The notes beneath the pieces are model-generated. The model saw nothing but the letters and a program-made list of their open reading frames with translations. It searched no databases and was not told where the DNA came from. Made by a program: the position numbers and the translations under genes. DNA of 64,000 bases from Streptomyces pactum (GTDB taxonomy: Bacteria; Actinomycetota; Actinomycetes; Streptomycetales; Streptomycetaceae). Of the stretch, positions 17,161-26,086 are shown in pieces. Numbering within the stretch: the stretch's first letter is position 1; each line of letters starts with the position of its first letter. The stretch covers positions 3,224,001 to 3,288,000 of the forward strand of contig NZ_JACYXC010000001.1 of assembly GCF_016031615.1 (NCBI RefSeq), read 5' to 3'.

Positions 17161-17628
17161 ATGGCATCACTGAACGTCGGCAACCTCGGCGAGTTCCTGC
17201 GGGAGCAGCGGCGCAGTGCCCAGCTCTCGCTGCGGCAGCTCGCCGACGCCGCAGGGGTGTCCAACCCGTACCTGAGCCAGATCGAGCGCGGTCTGCGCAG
17301 GCCGAGCGCGGAGATTCTCCAGCAGCTCGCCAAGGCGCTGCGCATATCCGCCGAGACGCTGTACGTACAGGCCGGCATCCTCGACGAACGCGACCGGGAG
17401 GAGGCCGAGGTCCGCAGCGTGATCCTGGCCGACCCGTCGATCAACGAGCGGCAGAAGCAGGTACTGCTCCAGATCTACGAGTCGTTCCGCAAGGAGAACG
17501 CGCACTCCGCGAGCGACGGGCCCGGTGACGGCGGCGACGGTGCCGCCGACCGTGCGGGCGCCGGCGGTGGTGACACCGCGCCCGGCACCCCCCACACCCC
17601 AGCCGACGACGGCACATCCTCGAACTGA
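17161..17628 (+). CDS. XRE-family helix-turn-helix regulator
   Basis: 155 residues. A canonical XRE HTH spans about residues 6-62 (LGEFLREQRRSAQLSLRQLADAAGVSNPYLSQIERGLRRPSAEILQQLAKAL). It is followed by a short alpha-helical region (IYESFRKEN) and a Gly/Asp/Thr-rich disordered tail. The start ATG 17161 follows the promoter with its palindromic operator. The gene lies 18 bases upstream of the HbhA-like gene and is probably co-transcribed with it. A regulator next to a surface-associated coiled-coil protein suggests shared control, which is inference. Confidence 0.88.
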   Translation: MASLNVGNLGEFLREQRRSAQLSLRQLADAAGVSNPYLSQIERGLRRPSAEILQQLAKALRISAETLYVQAGILDERDREEAEVRSVILADPSINERQKQVLLQIYESFRKENAHSASDGPGDGGDGAADRAGAGGGDTAPGTPHTPADDGTSSN

Positions 17629-17646
17629 TCCGGGAGAACCCTCACC

Positions 17647-18402
17647 ATGGCCATCACCGACGACGTGCGCAAGTCCCTCACCGACCCCACCCCCCTCTAC
17701 TTCGTGGCCGGCACGGCCGACCTCGCGGCCCAGAAGCTGCGCGAGGTGCCCGCGCTGGTGGAGAAGCTGTACGCCGAGGCCCCCGAGCGGATCGCCGCGG
17801 TGCGGAACACGGACCCGCAGGAGGTCCAGGAGAAGTTCAGCCAGCAGGCCAAGGAGGCCCAGGAGAAGCTCACCGAGCTGTTCGGGTCGCTCGACACCGA
17901 CCTGCGGAAGATCCGGGAGACGGCCCAGGACCTCGCGCTCCAGGGCGTGGGCCGGGCCGCCGAGTTCGCCGTCCGGGCCCGGGAGCGGTACGAGGAGGTG
18001 GCCGAGCACGGCCGCGAGGCGGTACGCACCTGGCGCGGCGAGGCCGCCGACGAGGTGGTGGACCTCGCCGAGAAGATCGAGCCGGAGCCGGCGGTGCCCC
18101 CGAAGACGGCCCCCGCCCGGAAGGCGACCGCCCCCGGCGGCACCGCCAACGGCTCCCGGGCCGCCAACGGCGGGGTCCGGCCGGCCGCCCGGCCCACCCG
18201 GAAGGCCCCGCCGGCGCGGAAGCCCGCCGCCGGGAAGACCGACCCGCAGGCCGGTCCGGAGAGCACGGCCGGTGGTCCCGCGGCCGGCGGCGCGGCGGAG
18301 TCCAAGGCCACGCCGCGTACCGCCCCCAAGGCCCGGCCGAAGGCCGCACCCGCCTCCGACAACGGCACCGACCCGAAGGCCGGCGAGCAGTCCGCCGAGT
18401 GA
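17647..18402 (+). CDS. HbhA-like coiled-coil protein with Lys/Ala/Pro tail
   Basis: 251 residues in two parts. The N-terminal ~140 residues form a charged alpha-helical coiled coil (VQEKFSQQAKEAQEKLTELFGSL). The C-terminal ~110 residues are rich in Ala, Pro, Lys and Gly with repeated ARK/KAP motifs. This is the layout of mycobacterial heparin-binding haemagglutinin, whose Lys-rich tail binds sulfated glycans. In a soil actinomycete a role in cell-surface or polar organisation is more likely than host adhesion. No signal peptide is visible. It is preceded by GGGAGAA and the XRE gene. Confidence 0.8.
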   Translation: MAITDDVRKSLTDPTPLYFVAGTADLAAQKLREVPALVEKLYAEAPERIAAVRNTDPQEVQEKFSQQAKEAQEKLTELFGSLDTDLRKIRETAQDLALQGVGRAAEFAVRARERYEEVAEHGREAVRTWRGEAADEVVDLAEKIEPEPAVPPKTAPARKATAPGGTANGSRAANGGVRPAARPTRKAPPARKPAAGKTDPQAGPESTAGGPAAGGAAESKATPRTAPKARPKAAPASDNGTDPKAGEQSAE

Positions 18403-18564
18403 GCCGGCCCGGCACGGCCGACGGCCGGCGCGCCGGAACCGTGGGACCGGACGGGCGCGGGACAGGCCCGGCGCCGGGTCCCGCGGCCCGGACCGGACGG
18501 CACGAGGGCGGGCGGGCCGAGGGTGAGCGGCGTGCCCGGCCGGCCCGGCGGGTACGGTGGCCGC

Positions 18565-18603
18565 ATGGGCAACGCGGTCGCACACATTCGACGAGGCGGG
18601 TGA
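18565..18603 (+). CDS. Possible 12-codon leaderless leader ORF
   Basis: ATG 18565 lies six bases after a TACGGT -10-like box (18553-18558). It opens a 12-codon frame (MGNAVAHIRRGG) whose TGA ends four bases before the GTG of the DUF2516 gene. Translation of this ORF could feed ribosomes to the downstream start. It is too short for any homology test. Confidence 0.4.
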   Translation: MGNAVAHIRRGG

Positions 18604-18607
18604 CGAC

Positions 18608-18943
18608 GTGCTGGTTACCGGATTCTTCAGCGTCCTGGGGCTGATCTCCCTGGCGATGGCCCTGTTCGCGCTGGGCGCGTTCATCGACGCCGCACTGCAC
18701 CGGGAGGACGCGTACCGCGCCGCCGACAAGAACACCAAGGCCTTCTGGCTGATCATCCTCGGTCTCTCCGCCGTCGTGATGAAGCTGTTCTCGATCCTTT
18801 CTTTCCTCCCGGTGATCGGGCTGATCGCCACGATCGTCTACGTGGTGGACGTGCGGCCCGCCCTGAAGCAGGTATCCGGCGGCGGCCGGCGGCGTCCGTC
18901 CAGCTCGGACGGGCCCTACGGCCCGTACAACGGGGGCCGCTGA
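18608..18943 (+). CDS. DUF2516-family small membrane protein
   Basis: 111 residues from GTG 18608. There are two or three hydrophobic segments (FFSVLGLISLAMALFALGAFIDAAL, FWLIILGLSAVVMKLFSILSFLPVIGLIATIVYVV), and the protein ends in a short Gly/Ser/Pro-rich cytoplasmic tail. It matches the actinobacterial DUF2516 family, whose function is unknown. Upstream in-frame starts give no homology. A short leaderless ORF just before it may couple its translation. Confidence 0.82.
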   Translation: MLVTGFFSVLGLISLAMALFALGAFIDAALHREDAYRAADKNTKAFWLIILGLSAVVMKLFSILSFLPVIGLIATIVYVVDVRPALKQVSGGGRRRPSSSDGPYGPYNGGR

Positions 18944-19027
18944 ACGAGGCGGGAGCCGGGCGGGGCGCGCGGGAGCCGGGCGGGGCGCAACGGGCGTCGA
19001 GCGGCGGCCGGACGGGGCGCGCGGGCG

Positions 19028-19831
19028 TCACGGGGCGGTCGCCGGCTCCTCCCGGTAGGCCCGGTGGAGCAGGTCCACGAACGCCGGCGCCGCGGGCAGC
19101 GCGACCGCCCCGATCCGGTGCACCGGCACCCCCGGCGTCCAGGAGTTCATGACGACGGCGCCGGCCAGCTCCGGCAGGTCCGCGGGGGTGACCGCCCGGA
19201 CGCGCTGGGGCACTCCCAGACGGTCCAGCTGCCGGCGGACGATGCCCATGGTGACGCCGCCGAGCACCTCGGCCTCCGGCCAGATCACCGTGTCGCCGTC
19301 CCAGAAGGCCAGGTTCCAGATCGAGCCCTCGGTCAGCCGGCCGCGGCGGTCGGTGAACGCGGCGTCGTCATAGCCCTCGGCCACGGCCCGGCGCAGCAGA
19401 TACGTCTTGGCGACCTCGCCGACGTGCTTCACCCCCGGCAGGAACCGCTCGTGCTCGTAGGTGGCCAGCGTCAGCGGTCCCTCGGGGCCCGTCGCGGCCG
19501 GCCCGGTACGCACCAGCACCTCCGGCTCCACCGCCTCCCCTGCCGCGGTGAACTCACCGGCCGGCGAGTAGACCGTCGCGGTCAGCGACAGGTCCGCCGG
19601 TCCCGCCTCCACCGCGGCCCGCAGCCAGGACCGCACCCGGTCGTCGGCGGGTGCCCGGCCGAACATCTCCGCCGACGCGGCGCGCAGCCGCGCCAGGTGG
19701 AGGTCGAGCCCCCGGACCCGGCCCCCGCGCACCTGCATGGCGGTGAAGTGGGCGTAGCCCGCGAAGGCCAGCGGTGCCAGCTCCTCGGCGGTCGCCGCAC
19801 GACCGTTGCGCTGAACGACGAAAGAGGACAT
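19028..19831 (-). CDS. Class IV aminotransferase / ADC-lyase-like enzyme
   Basis: 267 residues of the PLP-dependent class IV fold. The probable PLP lysine is in GVKHVGEVAKTYLLRRA, and the EGSIWNLAFWDGD and LGGVTMGIVRRQL segments are the usual cofactor-phosphate and substrate loops. Family members are branched-chain or D-amino-acid aminotransferases and 4-amino-4-deoxychorismate lyases; the sequence does not settle which. Start ATG 19831. It is divergent from a MerR regulator. Confidence 0.82.
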   Translation of the reverse strand: MSSFVVQRNGRAATAEELAPLAFAGYAHFTAMQVRGGRVRGLDLHLARLRAASAEMFGRAPADDRVRSWLRAAVEAGPADLSLTATVYSPAGEFTAAGEAVEPEVLVRTGPAATGPEGPLTLATYEHERFLPGVKHVGEVAKTYLLRRAVAEGYDDAAFTDRRGRLTEGSIWNLAFWDGDTVIWPEAEVLGGVTMGIVRRQLDRLGVPQRVRAVTPADLPELAGAVVMNSWTPGVPVHRIGAVALPAAPAFVDLLHRAYREEPATAP

Positions 19832-20148
19832 CTCTCACTCCAAGCGATACGAAGGAACCGAAGGGACAGGACGGGCTGCCGCCGGGCGGGCGGGCCGGCG
19901 CGCACGGCGGGTCGGTGCGCGGGCGCGTCGTCCGGGCGGGCACCGGCGCACCGTGGGGAACGCGCCGGGGCGGGGCGACCGCGCCGGTCCGGGGACGCGT
20001 CCCGCCCCCGGATCGCCGCGTGGCCGGCCGCCGGGACGGCCACGCGACGGGCCCGGAATGCCGCCGCCCGGGGCGACGTTATGGCTTGACACCGATGGGA
20101 AGGTCAAACGGAACCGGGCCCGGAGGGGCTCGACACAAGGCGGGGCAC
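19832..20148. other. Divergent intergenic region with MerR-type operator
   Basis: Mostly GC-rich without a gene. At its right end an inverted repeat TTGAC (20086-20090) and GTCAA (20103-20107) with a 12-base centre overlaps a TTGACA -35 box, the usual MerR operator position. Confidence 0.55.
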
Positions 20149-20529
20149 ATGCTGATCGGAGAGTTGGCCCGGCGTACCGGGGTCAGCACACGGCTGCTGC
20201 GTTACTACGAGAAGCAGGGGTTGCTCACCTCCCGGCGCGGGCCGAACGACTACCGGTACTACGACGAGGAGTCGGTGGTCACCGTGCGGCAGATCCGCGC
20301 CCTGCTGGCCGCCGGGCTGTCCACCGAGGTCATCCGCTCGGTGCTGCCCTGTGTCCGGGGCGAGCAGCCGGAGTTCGTCTGGTGCCGGGACGTACGGAGC
20401 GTGCTGGACCGGGAGTTGGCGGCGATGGACGAGCGGATCGACGGCCTGCGGCGCACCCGCGGCACCCTCGCGGAGTACCTGGCCCAGCCCTCGGCCGGTG
20501 CCGGTGCCGGCGGGCCCGCCCGGCACTGA
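20149..20529 (+). CDS. MerR-family transcriptional regulator
   Basis: 126 residues. The N-terminal HTH is typical (MLIGELARRTGVSTRLLRYYEKQGLLTSRRGPNDYRYYDEESVV), followed by the linker helix and a coiled dimerisation helix (VLDRELAAMDERIDGLRRTRGTL). Two Cys (VLPCVRG, VWCRDV) are not in a known metal-site pattern. The short effector domain suggests a one-ligand sensor of the kind found beside efflux or oxidoreductase genes. The inverted repeat in its own promoter supports autoregulation and possibly control of the divergent aminotransferase. Confidence 0.88.
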   Translation: MLIGELARRTGVSTRLLRYYEKQGLLTSRRGPNDYRYYDEESVVTVRQIRALLAAGLSTEVIRSVLPCVRGEQPEFVWCRDVRSVLDRELAAMDERIDGLRRTRGTLAEYLAQPSAGAGAGGPARH

Positions 20530-21082
20530 GCCGGCGTTATTCGCGTACAGCCGGGCCGTGGCCCGGGCGGGCATCAGCGGGTCCGGGCGACGGCCGCGCC
20601 CGGTACGGGAATCGCCGTCGCGGCTCCCCGGCGCCGGTCTCGCCGTCGCGGCCCCGGTCCGGCACCGGGTCCCGGTCCGGCGCCGGCGTCCCGGCATCGG
20701 CCCTGACCTGCATGACCGGCGTCTGCCCTCGCGCCGCCCCGCGCGGGCGGGCCGGCACCGGCTTCACCGCGGCACCGGCTTCACCGCGGCACCGGGTCCC
20801 GAGCCGACGCCCGGGCCCCGCCGGGTCCTCCCCCGCGCCGGCCCCGGCGGCTCATGCCGTACCGGACCCCCGGGTTCCGTCCCACCGTGCGGACCGCGGG
20901 GCGTACCGGACCACGGCCCGCCGCACGGGACGGATCACAGGTGGCGCCGCCGTACCCGGCACGGCCGCCCACGCGCACCGGACCGGGCGGGTGTGCCGCC
21001 CCACCGCACCCGGCCGGGCGGGTGTGCCGTCCCACCGGGCGTACCCGGAGGGGCATACCCGGGCGGGCCGGGGGCGTGCCGT
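20530..21082. other. Intergenic, no gene seen
   Basis: About 550 bases of C- and G-rich DNA between convergent genes. It contains repeated phrases such as GGCACCGGCTTCACCGC (twice, near 20754 and 20773) and variants of GGGCGGGTGTGCCG. Open frames are composition artefacts. Confidence 0.5.
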
Positions 21083-22372
21083 TCAGCCGCGGTCGAGGAG
21101 GAGCACCGCGAGGTCGTCGGTGAGTTCGCCGCCGTTGAGGGCGCGTACCTCGGTGACGGTCGCGTCCAGCAGTTCCTCGCCGGTCAGTCCCGCGGCGAGC
21201 TGCCGGGCCACGATCTCCACCATCCCCTCCTGGCCGAGCCGCTGCCGGCTGCCCGCGCCGACGCGCCCCTCGATCAGTCCGTCGGTGTACATCATCAGGC
21301 TCCAGGCACCGCCGAGTTCCACCTGCCGGCGCGGCCAGCGGGCGTGCGGCAGCAGGCCCAGCGCCGGGCCGCTCGCCTCGTACGGCAGCACCCGGGGCGG
21401 CAGGCCGGCCCGTACCACCAGCGGTGAGGGGTGCCCGGCCAGGCACACCCCGGCGCGCCGGCCGTCCGGGGAGATGTCCACGGTGCACAGCGTCGCGAAG
21501 ATCTCGTCGTCCGCGCGCTCGTGCTCCAGCACCTGCTGCAGGGTGCTCAGCAGCTGGTCGCCGCAGAGCCCGGCGAAGGTCAGCGCCCGCCAGGCGATCC
21601 GCAGCTCGACACCGAGGGCGGCCTCGTCCGGGCCGTGGCCGCAGACGTCGCCGATCATGGCGTGCACCGTGCCGTCGGGGGTGCGGACGGTGTCGTAGAA
21701 GTCCCCGCCGAGCAGCGCGCGGCTCCGCCCGGGCCGGTAGCGGGCGGCGAACCGCAGGTCGGAGCCGCCCAGCAGGGGCGTGGGCAGCAGGCCGCGCTCC
21801 AGCCGGGCGTTCTCCTGGGCCCGCAGCCGGGACTCGGTGAGCTGGCGCTGTGCCAGGTCGGCGCGCTTGCGCTCGATGGCGTAGCGGATGGCCCGGCTGA
21901 GGACCCGGCCGTTGAGCTCGTCACGGAAGAGGTAGTCCTGGGCGCCGACCCGGACAGCCTCCGCGGCGCGCTCCGCGTCCCCTTCCGAGGTGAGCGCGAG
22001 CACGGCGTGCGACGGTGCCAGACGGAGCACCTGCCGGAGGGTGCCGAGGGCGTCCGCGGAACCGCCGCCCGCCTCCGGGGCCCCGGACGCGGCCCCGCCG
22101 GTCCCGTTGCCTGCGCCGCCGTGGTGCGGCAGGGCGAGGTCCAGCAGGATGCAGTGCACGTCGTCGGTGAGGAGCCGGGCGGCCTCGGTGAGGTTGCGCG
22201 CGGTGCGGACCCGGACCCGGTTGCCGTCGGTGTCCAGCATCTCCGGGAAGGTGACCGAGCAGACCGGGTCGTCCTCGATCACCAGGAGTGTGAGGCCGCC
22301 GTCGGGCAGCGGCACCGGCGGGCCCGCCGGTGCGGCGGGCGCTTCCCGCTGCCTCGGCACGGGTACGGACAT
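21083..22372 (-). CDS. Response regulator with PP2C (SpoIIE-type) phosphatase output
   Basis: 429 residues: a receiver domain (LLVIEDDPVCSVTFPEML, phospho-acceptor Asp in CILLDLALP), a helical linker (RAIRYAIERKRADLAQRQL), and a C-terminal SpoIIE/RsbU-type PP2C domain with the metal-binding GGDFYD and GDVCGHGPDEAA motifs. Such proteins dephosphorylate anti-anti-sigma factors in partner-switching pathways. A Gly/Ala-rich insertion follows the phospho-acceptor strand, and the usual receiver Lys position reads as Arg (YLFRDE). No histidine kinase or anti-sigma gene is adjacent, so the partner is elsewhere. Confidence 0.9.
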   Translation of the reverse strand: MSVPVPRQREAPAAPAGPPVPLPDGGLTLLVIEDDPVCSVTFPEMLDTDGNRVRVRTARNLTEAARLLTDDVHCILLDLALPHHGGAGNGTGGAASGAPEAGGGSADALGTLRQVLRLAPSHAVLALTSEGDAERAAEAVRVGAQDYLFRDELNGRVLSRAIRYAIERKRADLAQRQLTESRLRAQENARLERGLLPTPLLGGSDLRFAARYRPGRSRALLGGDFYDTVRTPDGTVHAMIGDVCGHGPDEAALGVELRIAWRALTFAGLCGDQLLSTLQQVLEHERADDEIFATLCTVDISPDGRRAGVCLAGHPSPLVVRAGLPPRVLPYEASGPALGLLPHARWPRRQVELGGAWSLMMYTDGLIEGRVGAGSRQRLGQEGMVEIVARQLAAGLTGEELLDATVTEVRALNGGELTDDLAVLLLDRG

Positions 22373-23006
22373 GCTCGATCCCTTCCCTCCCCCCGAGGGC
22401 CGGCGCCCCGCCCGTGCGGCGGAACCCGCCCGGTACCCGCTGACTGGTCAGTTCATGGCGTGTACCGGTCACTCGTTGCGACCCTAGCGTTCGGGGGTGC
22501 TCGAACGGAATGACCCCCGGCAGCGAACTTCTGGCATATGCCAACGCCGCTGTGCGGAAATCTGGCACACCCTGCCGAAACCCGCGATGACCAACGTCAC
22601 GTGGTGGTGGAGTGGACGGTTCCGCCCTCTGCCCCTCCGTCGACCGGGCCGCCGTCCGCCCGCCGGCCGGGACCACGACCGGCCCACCGGGTGCCGATCG
22701 GCCAGGAGTCGGTGGCCCGCCGAATGCCGGGTGCGGCCGGCCAGCCGGATGCCGGCACCCGTCGGGTGCCGGATGCCGCCGGCCCGTCGGGTGCCGGTAG
22801 CCGGTGGGCCGGTGGCCGCGGGGGGCGTGCCGGGCGGGCGTGCCGGAACCGGACGGCCGTGGCGCGTCACCACCGCGGCGGCCGGCCCGCGGAGCCGGCG
22901 GCCGGCAGGCCGCGCCGGCCGCGGCAGCCGCCGGACCCCGGCCCGGACCCCCGCCCCGGGCCGGGGCCCGGGCCCGGCGTGCCCGTCCGCCGGGCCTCCG
23001 CCACGG
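22373..23006. other. Intergenic with GTGCCGG repeats
   Basis: No gene recognised. 22373-22620 is moderately GC-rich and should hold the promoter of the PP2C gene. 22690-22810 contains a repeat of GTCGGGTGCCGG-like units. Confidence 0.5.
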
Positions 23007-24063
23007 TCACCCGCCGGGGCGCACCACCCCGAGGATCGGCATCGAGCCCGCCCCCGCGAGGGTGACCTGCCGGCCCGGCCGGGGGGCGTGCACCATCACA
23101 CCGTCCCCGACGTACATCCCGACGTGGGTGGCGTCCCGGTAGTAGACGATCAGGTCGCCCGGGCGCAGGTCCGTCACCTCCACCCTGGGCAGCCGCCGCC
23201 ACTGCTCCTGCGAGGTGCGCGGGATGACGAGGCCGGCCGCGGCCCACGCCTTGAGGGTCAGCCCCGAGCAGTCGTAGGACTCCGGCCCCTCGGCGCCCCA
23301 CACGTAGTCCTTGCCGATCTGTGCCCGGGCGAACTCCACCGCCCGCGTTCGCGGCACTCTCGCCGATCCGGTCGAGTATCCCGGTACGGAGCCACTTCTC
23401 CTGCGCCTTCCGCGCCTTCTCCTCCTCCAGCCGGCGCAGCCGCTCCCGCTCCTCCTTCTTGAGCTTCGACTCCAGCTTCTTCGCCTCGTTCAGCTTCCGG
23501 TTGATCTCCTTGCGGGCCGTCTCCTTCTTCACCCGCTCCGCGTCGAGCCGGGACCACTCCCGGGAGGCGGACTCCGCGTAGCGGTCCAGCCGCTCCCGGG
23601 TCCGCGCCAGGCGGCCGATCACCCCGCCGGTGGCGTGCCGGCCCTTGCGGGCGAGGGAGACGCCGTCGAGGAAGTCCTGCGGGTCGTCGGAGAGCAGCAG
23701 GCGCGCCTCCGGGAGCACCCGGCCGTCGCGGTACTGGGCCCGGGCCAGCGCCCCGGCCTGCACGGTGAGCGCGTCCATCTCCACACTGGCCCGGAGCACC
23801 GCCTGCGAGATGCGCACCACGGCCCGCTCCTGCGCGCCCTGCGCCCCCCGGGCCAGGTTGTACGCGTCGGTGGCGGCCTCGGCCTGCCGGTACAGCGACT
23901 CGACCTTGCGGTGCACCGCCTCCAGGTCCGCGGCCCCGGCGGCCGGCTCCGGGTCGTCCGGTGCCGCGTACGCCGGCCCGGTCAGCCCCGGTACGGTCAC
24001 CGCGCAGATCAGCGCTGCCACCACCACCGGGCCGGTGCCCCTCCCCCTGCCGTCACGTCTCAC
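23007..24063 (-). pseudogene. Secreted NlpC/P60 peptidoglycan hydrolase, single frameshift
   Basis: The N-terminal part (from GTG 24063 with AAGGGA upstream) has a signal peptide ending near GPAYAA and a long Lys/Glu/Arg coiled coil (AKKLESKLKKEERERLRRLEEEKARKAQE). The C-terminal part is a complete NlpC/P60 domain with the catalytic Cys (YDCSGLTLKAW) and His (ATHVGMYVGDG), but in another frame. Dropping one base near 23342-23344 gives the smooth join AANAAVEFARAQIGKDY and a 351-residue protein of the usual RipA-like layout. The enzyme would cleave peptide stems in the cell wall. The break may be an assembly error or a true lesion. Confidence 0.8.
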
Positions 24064-24683
24064 CGGGCATCGTCCCTTCGTCTGGGTTCGTTCGGTTCGT
24101 CCAGGTCCGTTCCCTGCGCCCTTGCGTCTCGCCCGTACGTCGTCCACCCGCCGCGTTACCGGCGCGTAGGAACGGATGGTGGCACGGCACACCGGCGTCC
24201 GACAGAGCACTTCGGGCATGACCGCGCGGAAAAAGCACCCCACCGGGGCAGCACCGGCGGCCGGGTGGGTGGCTCCGGCGCGCACGGCCCGGGCAGCCGG
24301 CACCACCGCGCGCCGCCGGACTCCCCACGCGCCCCCCGCCATGCGCCGCCGGGCTCCCCCGCGCCCCACCACACCTGTACCGCGCCCACCGCCGGGCTCT
24401 CCTCGCGCCCCCGCCGCGTCCGGCCCTCCGCCGCCGGCCTCACCCCGATCCGCGCCCCGGGAGGAGCCGGCCACCGGGCCGGACGTACCCGGCCCCGCCC
24501 CGTCCGCACCGACCGTTTCCGGCCGCGCCGAGAGGCGCCGCCGGAGGTGTCCCCGGCCCCGGCCGGACCGCCTGCCGGGCAGGCCCCCGGCCGGGTCCGG
24601 AAGGCGCCCCCGGGCCGCCCCGGGCGGCACGTTCCGTGACCGCCTCGGCACCCTCACACCAGGCCACCACCCTGACGGCCGAG
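24064..24683. other. Intergenic, no gene seen
   Basis: Promoter side of the divergent NlpC and pstS genes. Extremely GC-rich with no supported ORF. The lower-GC part after 24680 carries the PHO box and pstS leader. Confidence 0.5.
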
Positions 24684-24705
24684 GTTCACCCACCGTTCAC
24701 TCACG
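24684..24705 (+). promoter_or_regulatory. PHO box (PhoP direct repeats)
   Basis: Two adjacent 11-base direct repeats, GTTCACCCACC (24684-24694) and GTTCACTCACG (24695-24705), match the known Streptomyces PhoP repeat. A weaker unit (CTTCACCTGAT) starts at 24717, 22 bases after the second unit begins, so it is in phase. The site lies about 160 bases upstream of pstS. Confidence 0.85.
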
Positions 24706-24863
24706 CCCATCAGCGGCTTCACCTGATCTGCCTAATTTCGGGCTTACGGAGTGCCAGCCGCGCCCCGGCGCGGTTTAAACACAACCGCCAGCTGAATCCC
24801 CGCACCACCGACTTCTCCTCGCACGCCGTCCCCACCGGCGGCTCCCGGAAGGAACTCCTGAAA

Positions 24864-25985
24864 GTGAAGCTTCAGCGCAAGAACCGGCTTCGCGCCATCG
24901 CCGCCGGTGCTCTCGCCGTCTCTGGCGCCCTGGCCCTCACGGCTTGTGGTTCCGATGACAACAGCAAGGACGGCGGGGGCGACAAGTCCCAGGCCTCCAG
25001 CAACATCAAGTGCGATGGCAAGGGCAACCTGCTCGCTTCCGGCTCCTCCGCCCAGAAGGGCGCCATGGAGCTGTGGGTCCGCAACTACATGGCGGCCTGC
25101 AGCGGCACCCAGATCAACTACAAGCCCACCGGTTCCAGCGCGGGCATCGAGGAGTTCCTGCAGGGGAAGACCGCCTTCGCCGGTTCCGACTCGGCGCTGA
25201 AGGAGGACGAGATCGCCTCCTCCTCCAAGGTCTGCAAGGACAGCCAGGCCATCAGCATCCCGATGGTCGGCGGCCCCATCGCCATCGGCTACAACGTGCC
25301 GGGCGTGGACAAGCTCACCCTGGACCCCGCGACCCTGGCGAAGATCTTCGACTCGAAGATCAAGAAGTGGAACGACCCGGCGATCGCCGAGCTGAACAAG
25401 GGCGTCAAGCTGCCCGACCTGAACATCCAGGCGTACCACCGCTCGGACGGCTCCGGCACCACCGACAACTTCACCAAGTACCTCAAGGCCGTCGCCCCCG
25501 ACGCGTGGCCGTACGAGCCGTCGAAGACCTGGGAGGCCAAGGGCGGCCAGTCCGCCGACGGCTCCTCCGGTGTCGCGGCCCAGGTCGCCCAGGTCAAGGG
25601 CGCGATCTCCTACTTCGAGATCTCCTACGTCAAGGACGGCATGAAGACCGTGGACCTCGCCACCGGCGCGGCCCAGCCGGTCCCGGCCACCATCGACAAC
25701 GCCTCCAAGGCCATCGCCGAGGCGAAGATCGTCGGCAAGGGCAAGGACCTCGCCCTGGAGCTGGCCTACGGCACCAAGGCCGAGGGTGCCTACCCGATCA
25801 CCCTGGTGACGTACGAGATCGCCTGCGAGAAGGGCAACAAGGCGGACACCCTGGCCGCCACCAAGTCCTTCCTGACCTACCTGGCCAGCGAGGACGGCCA
25901 GGCGGCGGTGAAGGAGCGCGGTTACGCCCCGCTGCCCGCGGAGATCGCCACCAAGGTCCGCGAGACCGTTTCCAGCCTGTCCTGA
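24864..25985 (+). CDS. pstS: Phosphate ABC transporter substrate-binding lipoprotein
   Basis: 373 residues from GTG 24864, with GGAAGGA upstream. A lipoprotein signal ends at ALTAC-GSDD (lipid Cys28). The mature part has the phosphate-binding features SGSSAQKGAMELW, PTGSSAGIEEFLQG and HRSDGSGTTDNFTKYL. PstS captures phosphate outside the membrane and hands it to PstCA. It is first in the pstSCAB operon and sits behind the PHO box, so strong induction under phosphate starvation by PhoR-PhoP is expected. Confidence 0.97.
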   Translation: MKLQRKNRLRAIAAGALAVSGALALTACGSDDNSKDGGGDKSQASSNIKCDGKGNLLASGSSAQKGAMELWVRNYMAACSGTQINYKPTGSSAGIEEFLQGKTAFAGSDSALKEDEIASSSKVCKDSQAISIPMVGGPIAIGYNVPGVDKLTLDPATLAKIFDSKIKKWNDPAIAELNKGVKLPDLNIQAYHRSDGSGTTDNFTKYLKAVAPDAWPYEPSKTWEAKGGQSADGSSGVAAQVAQVKGAISYFEISYVKDGMKTVDLATGAAQPVPATIDNASKAIAEAKIVGKGKDLALELAYGTKAEGAYPITLVTYEIACEKGNKADTLAATKSFLTYLASEDGQAAVKERGYAPLPAEIATKVRETVSSLS

Positions 25986-26086
25986 CCCGAGCGCGGCCGG
26001 TTCCCGCTCCCGGGGACCGGCCGCGGCCATCCGGTGCACCGCCGCGCCAGGAGCCGCCACCGGCGGCTCCGCAGACCGGAGAAACC

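Noticed and set aside
21083..22866. Two-component pair with the PP2C response regulator
   Set aside because: No histidine kinase reading frame is present on either side.
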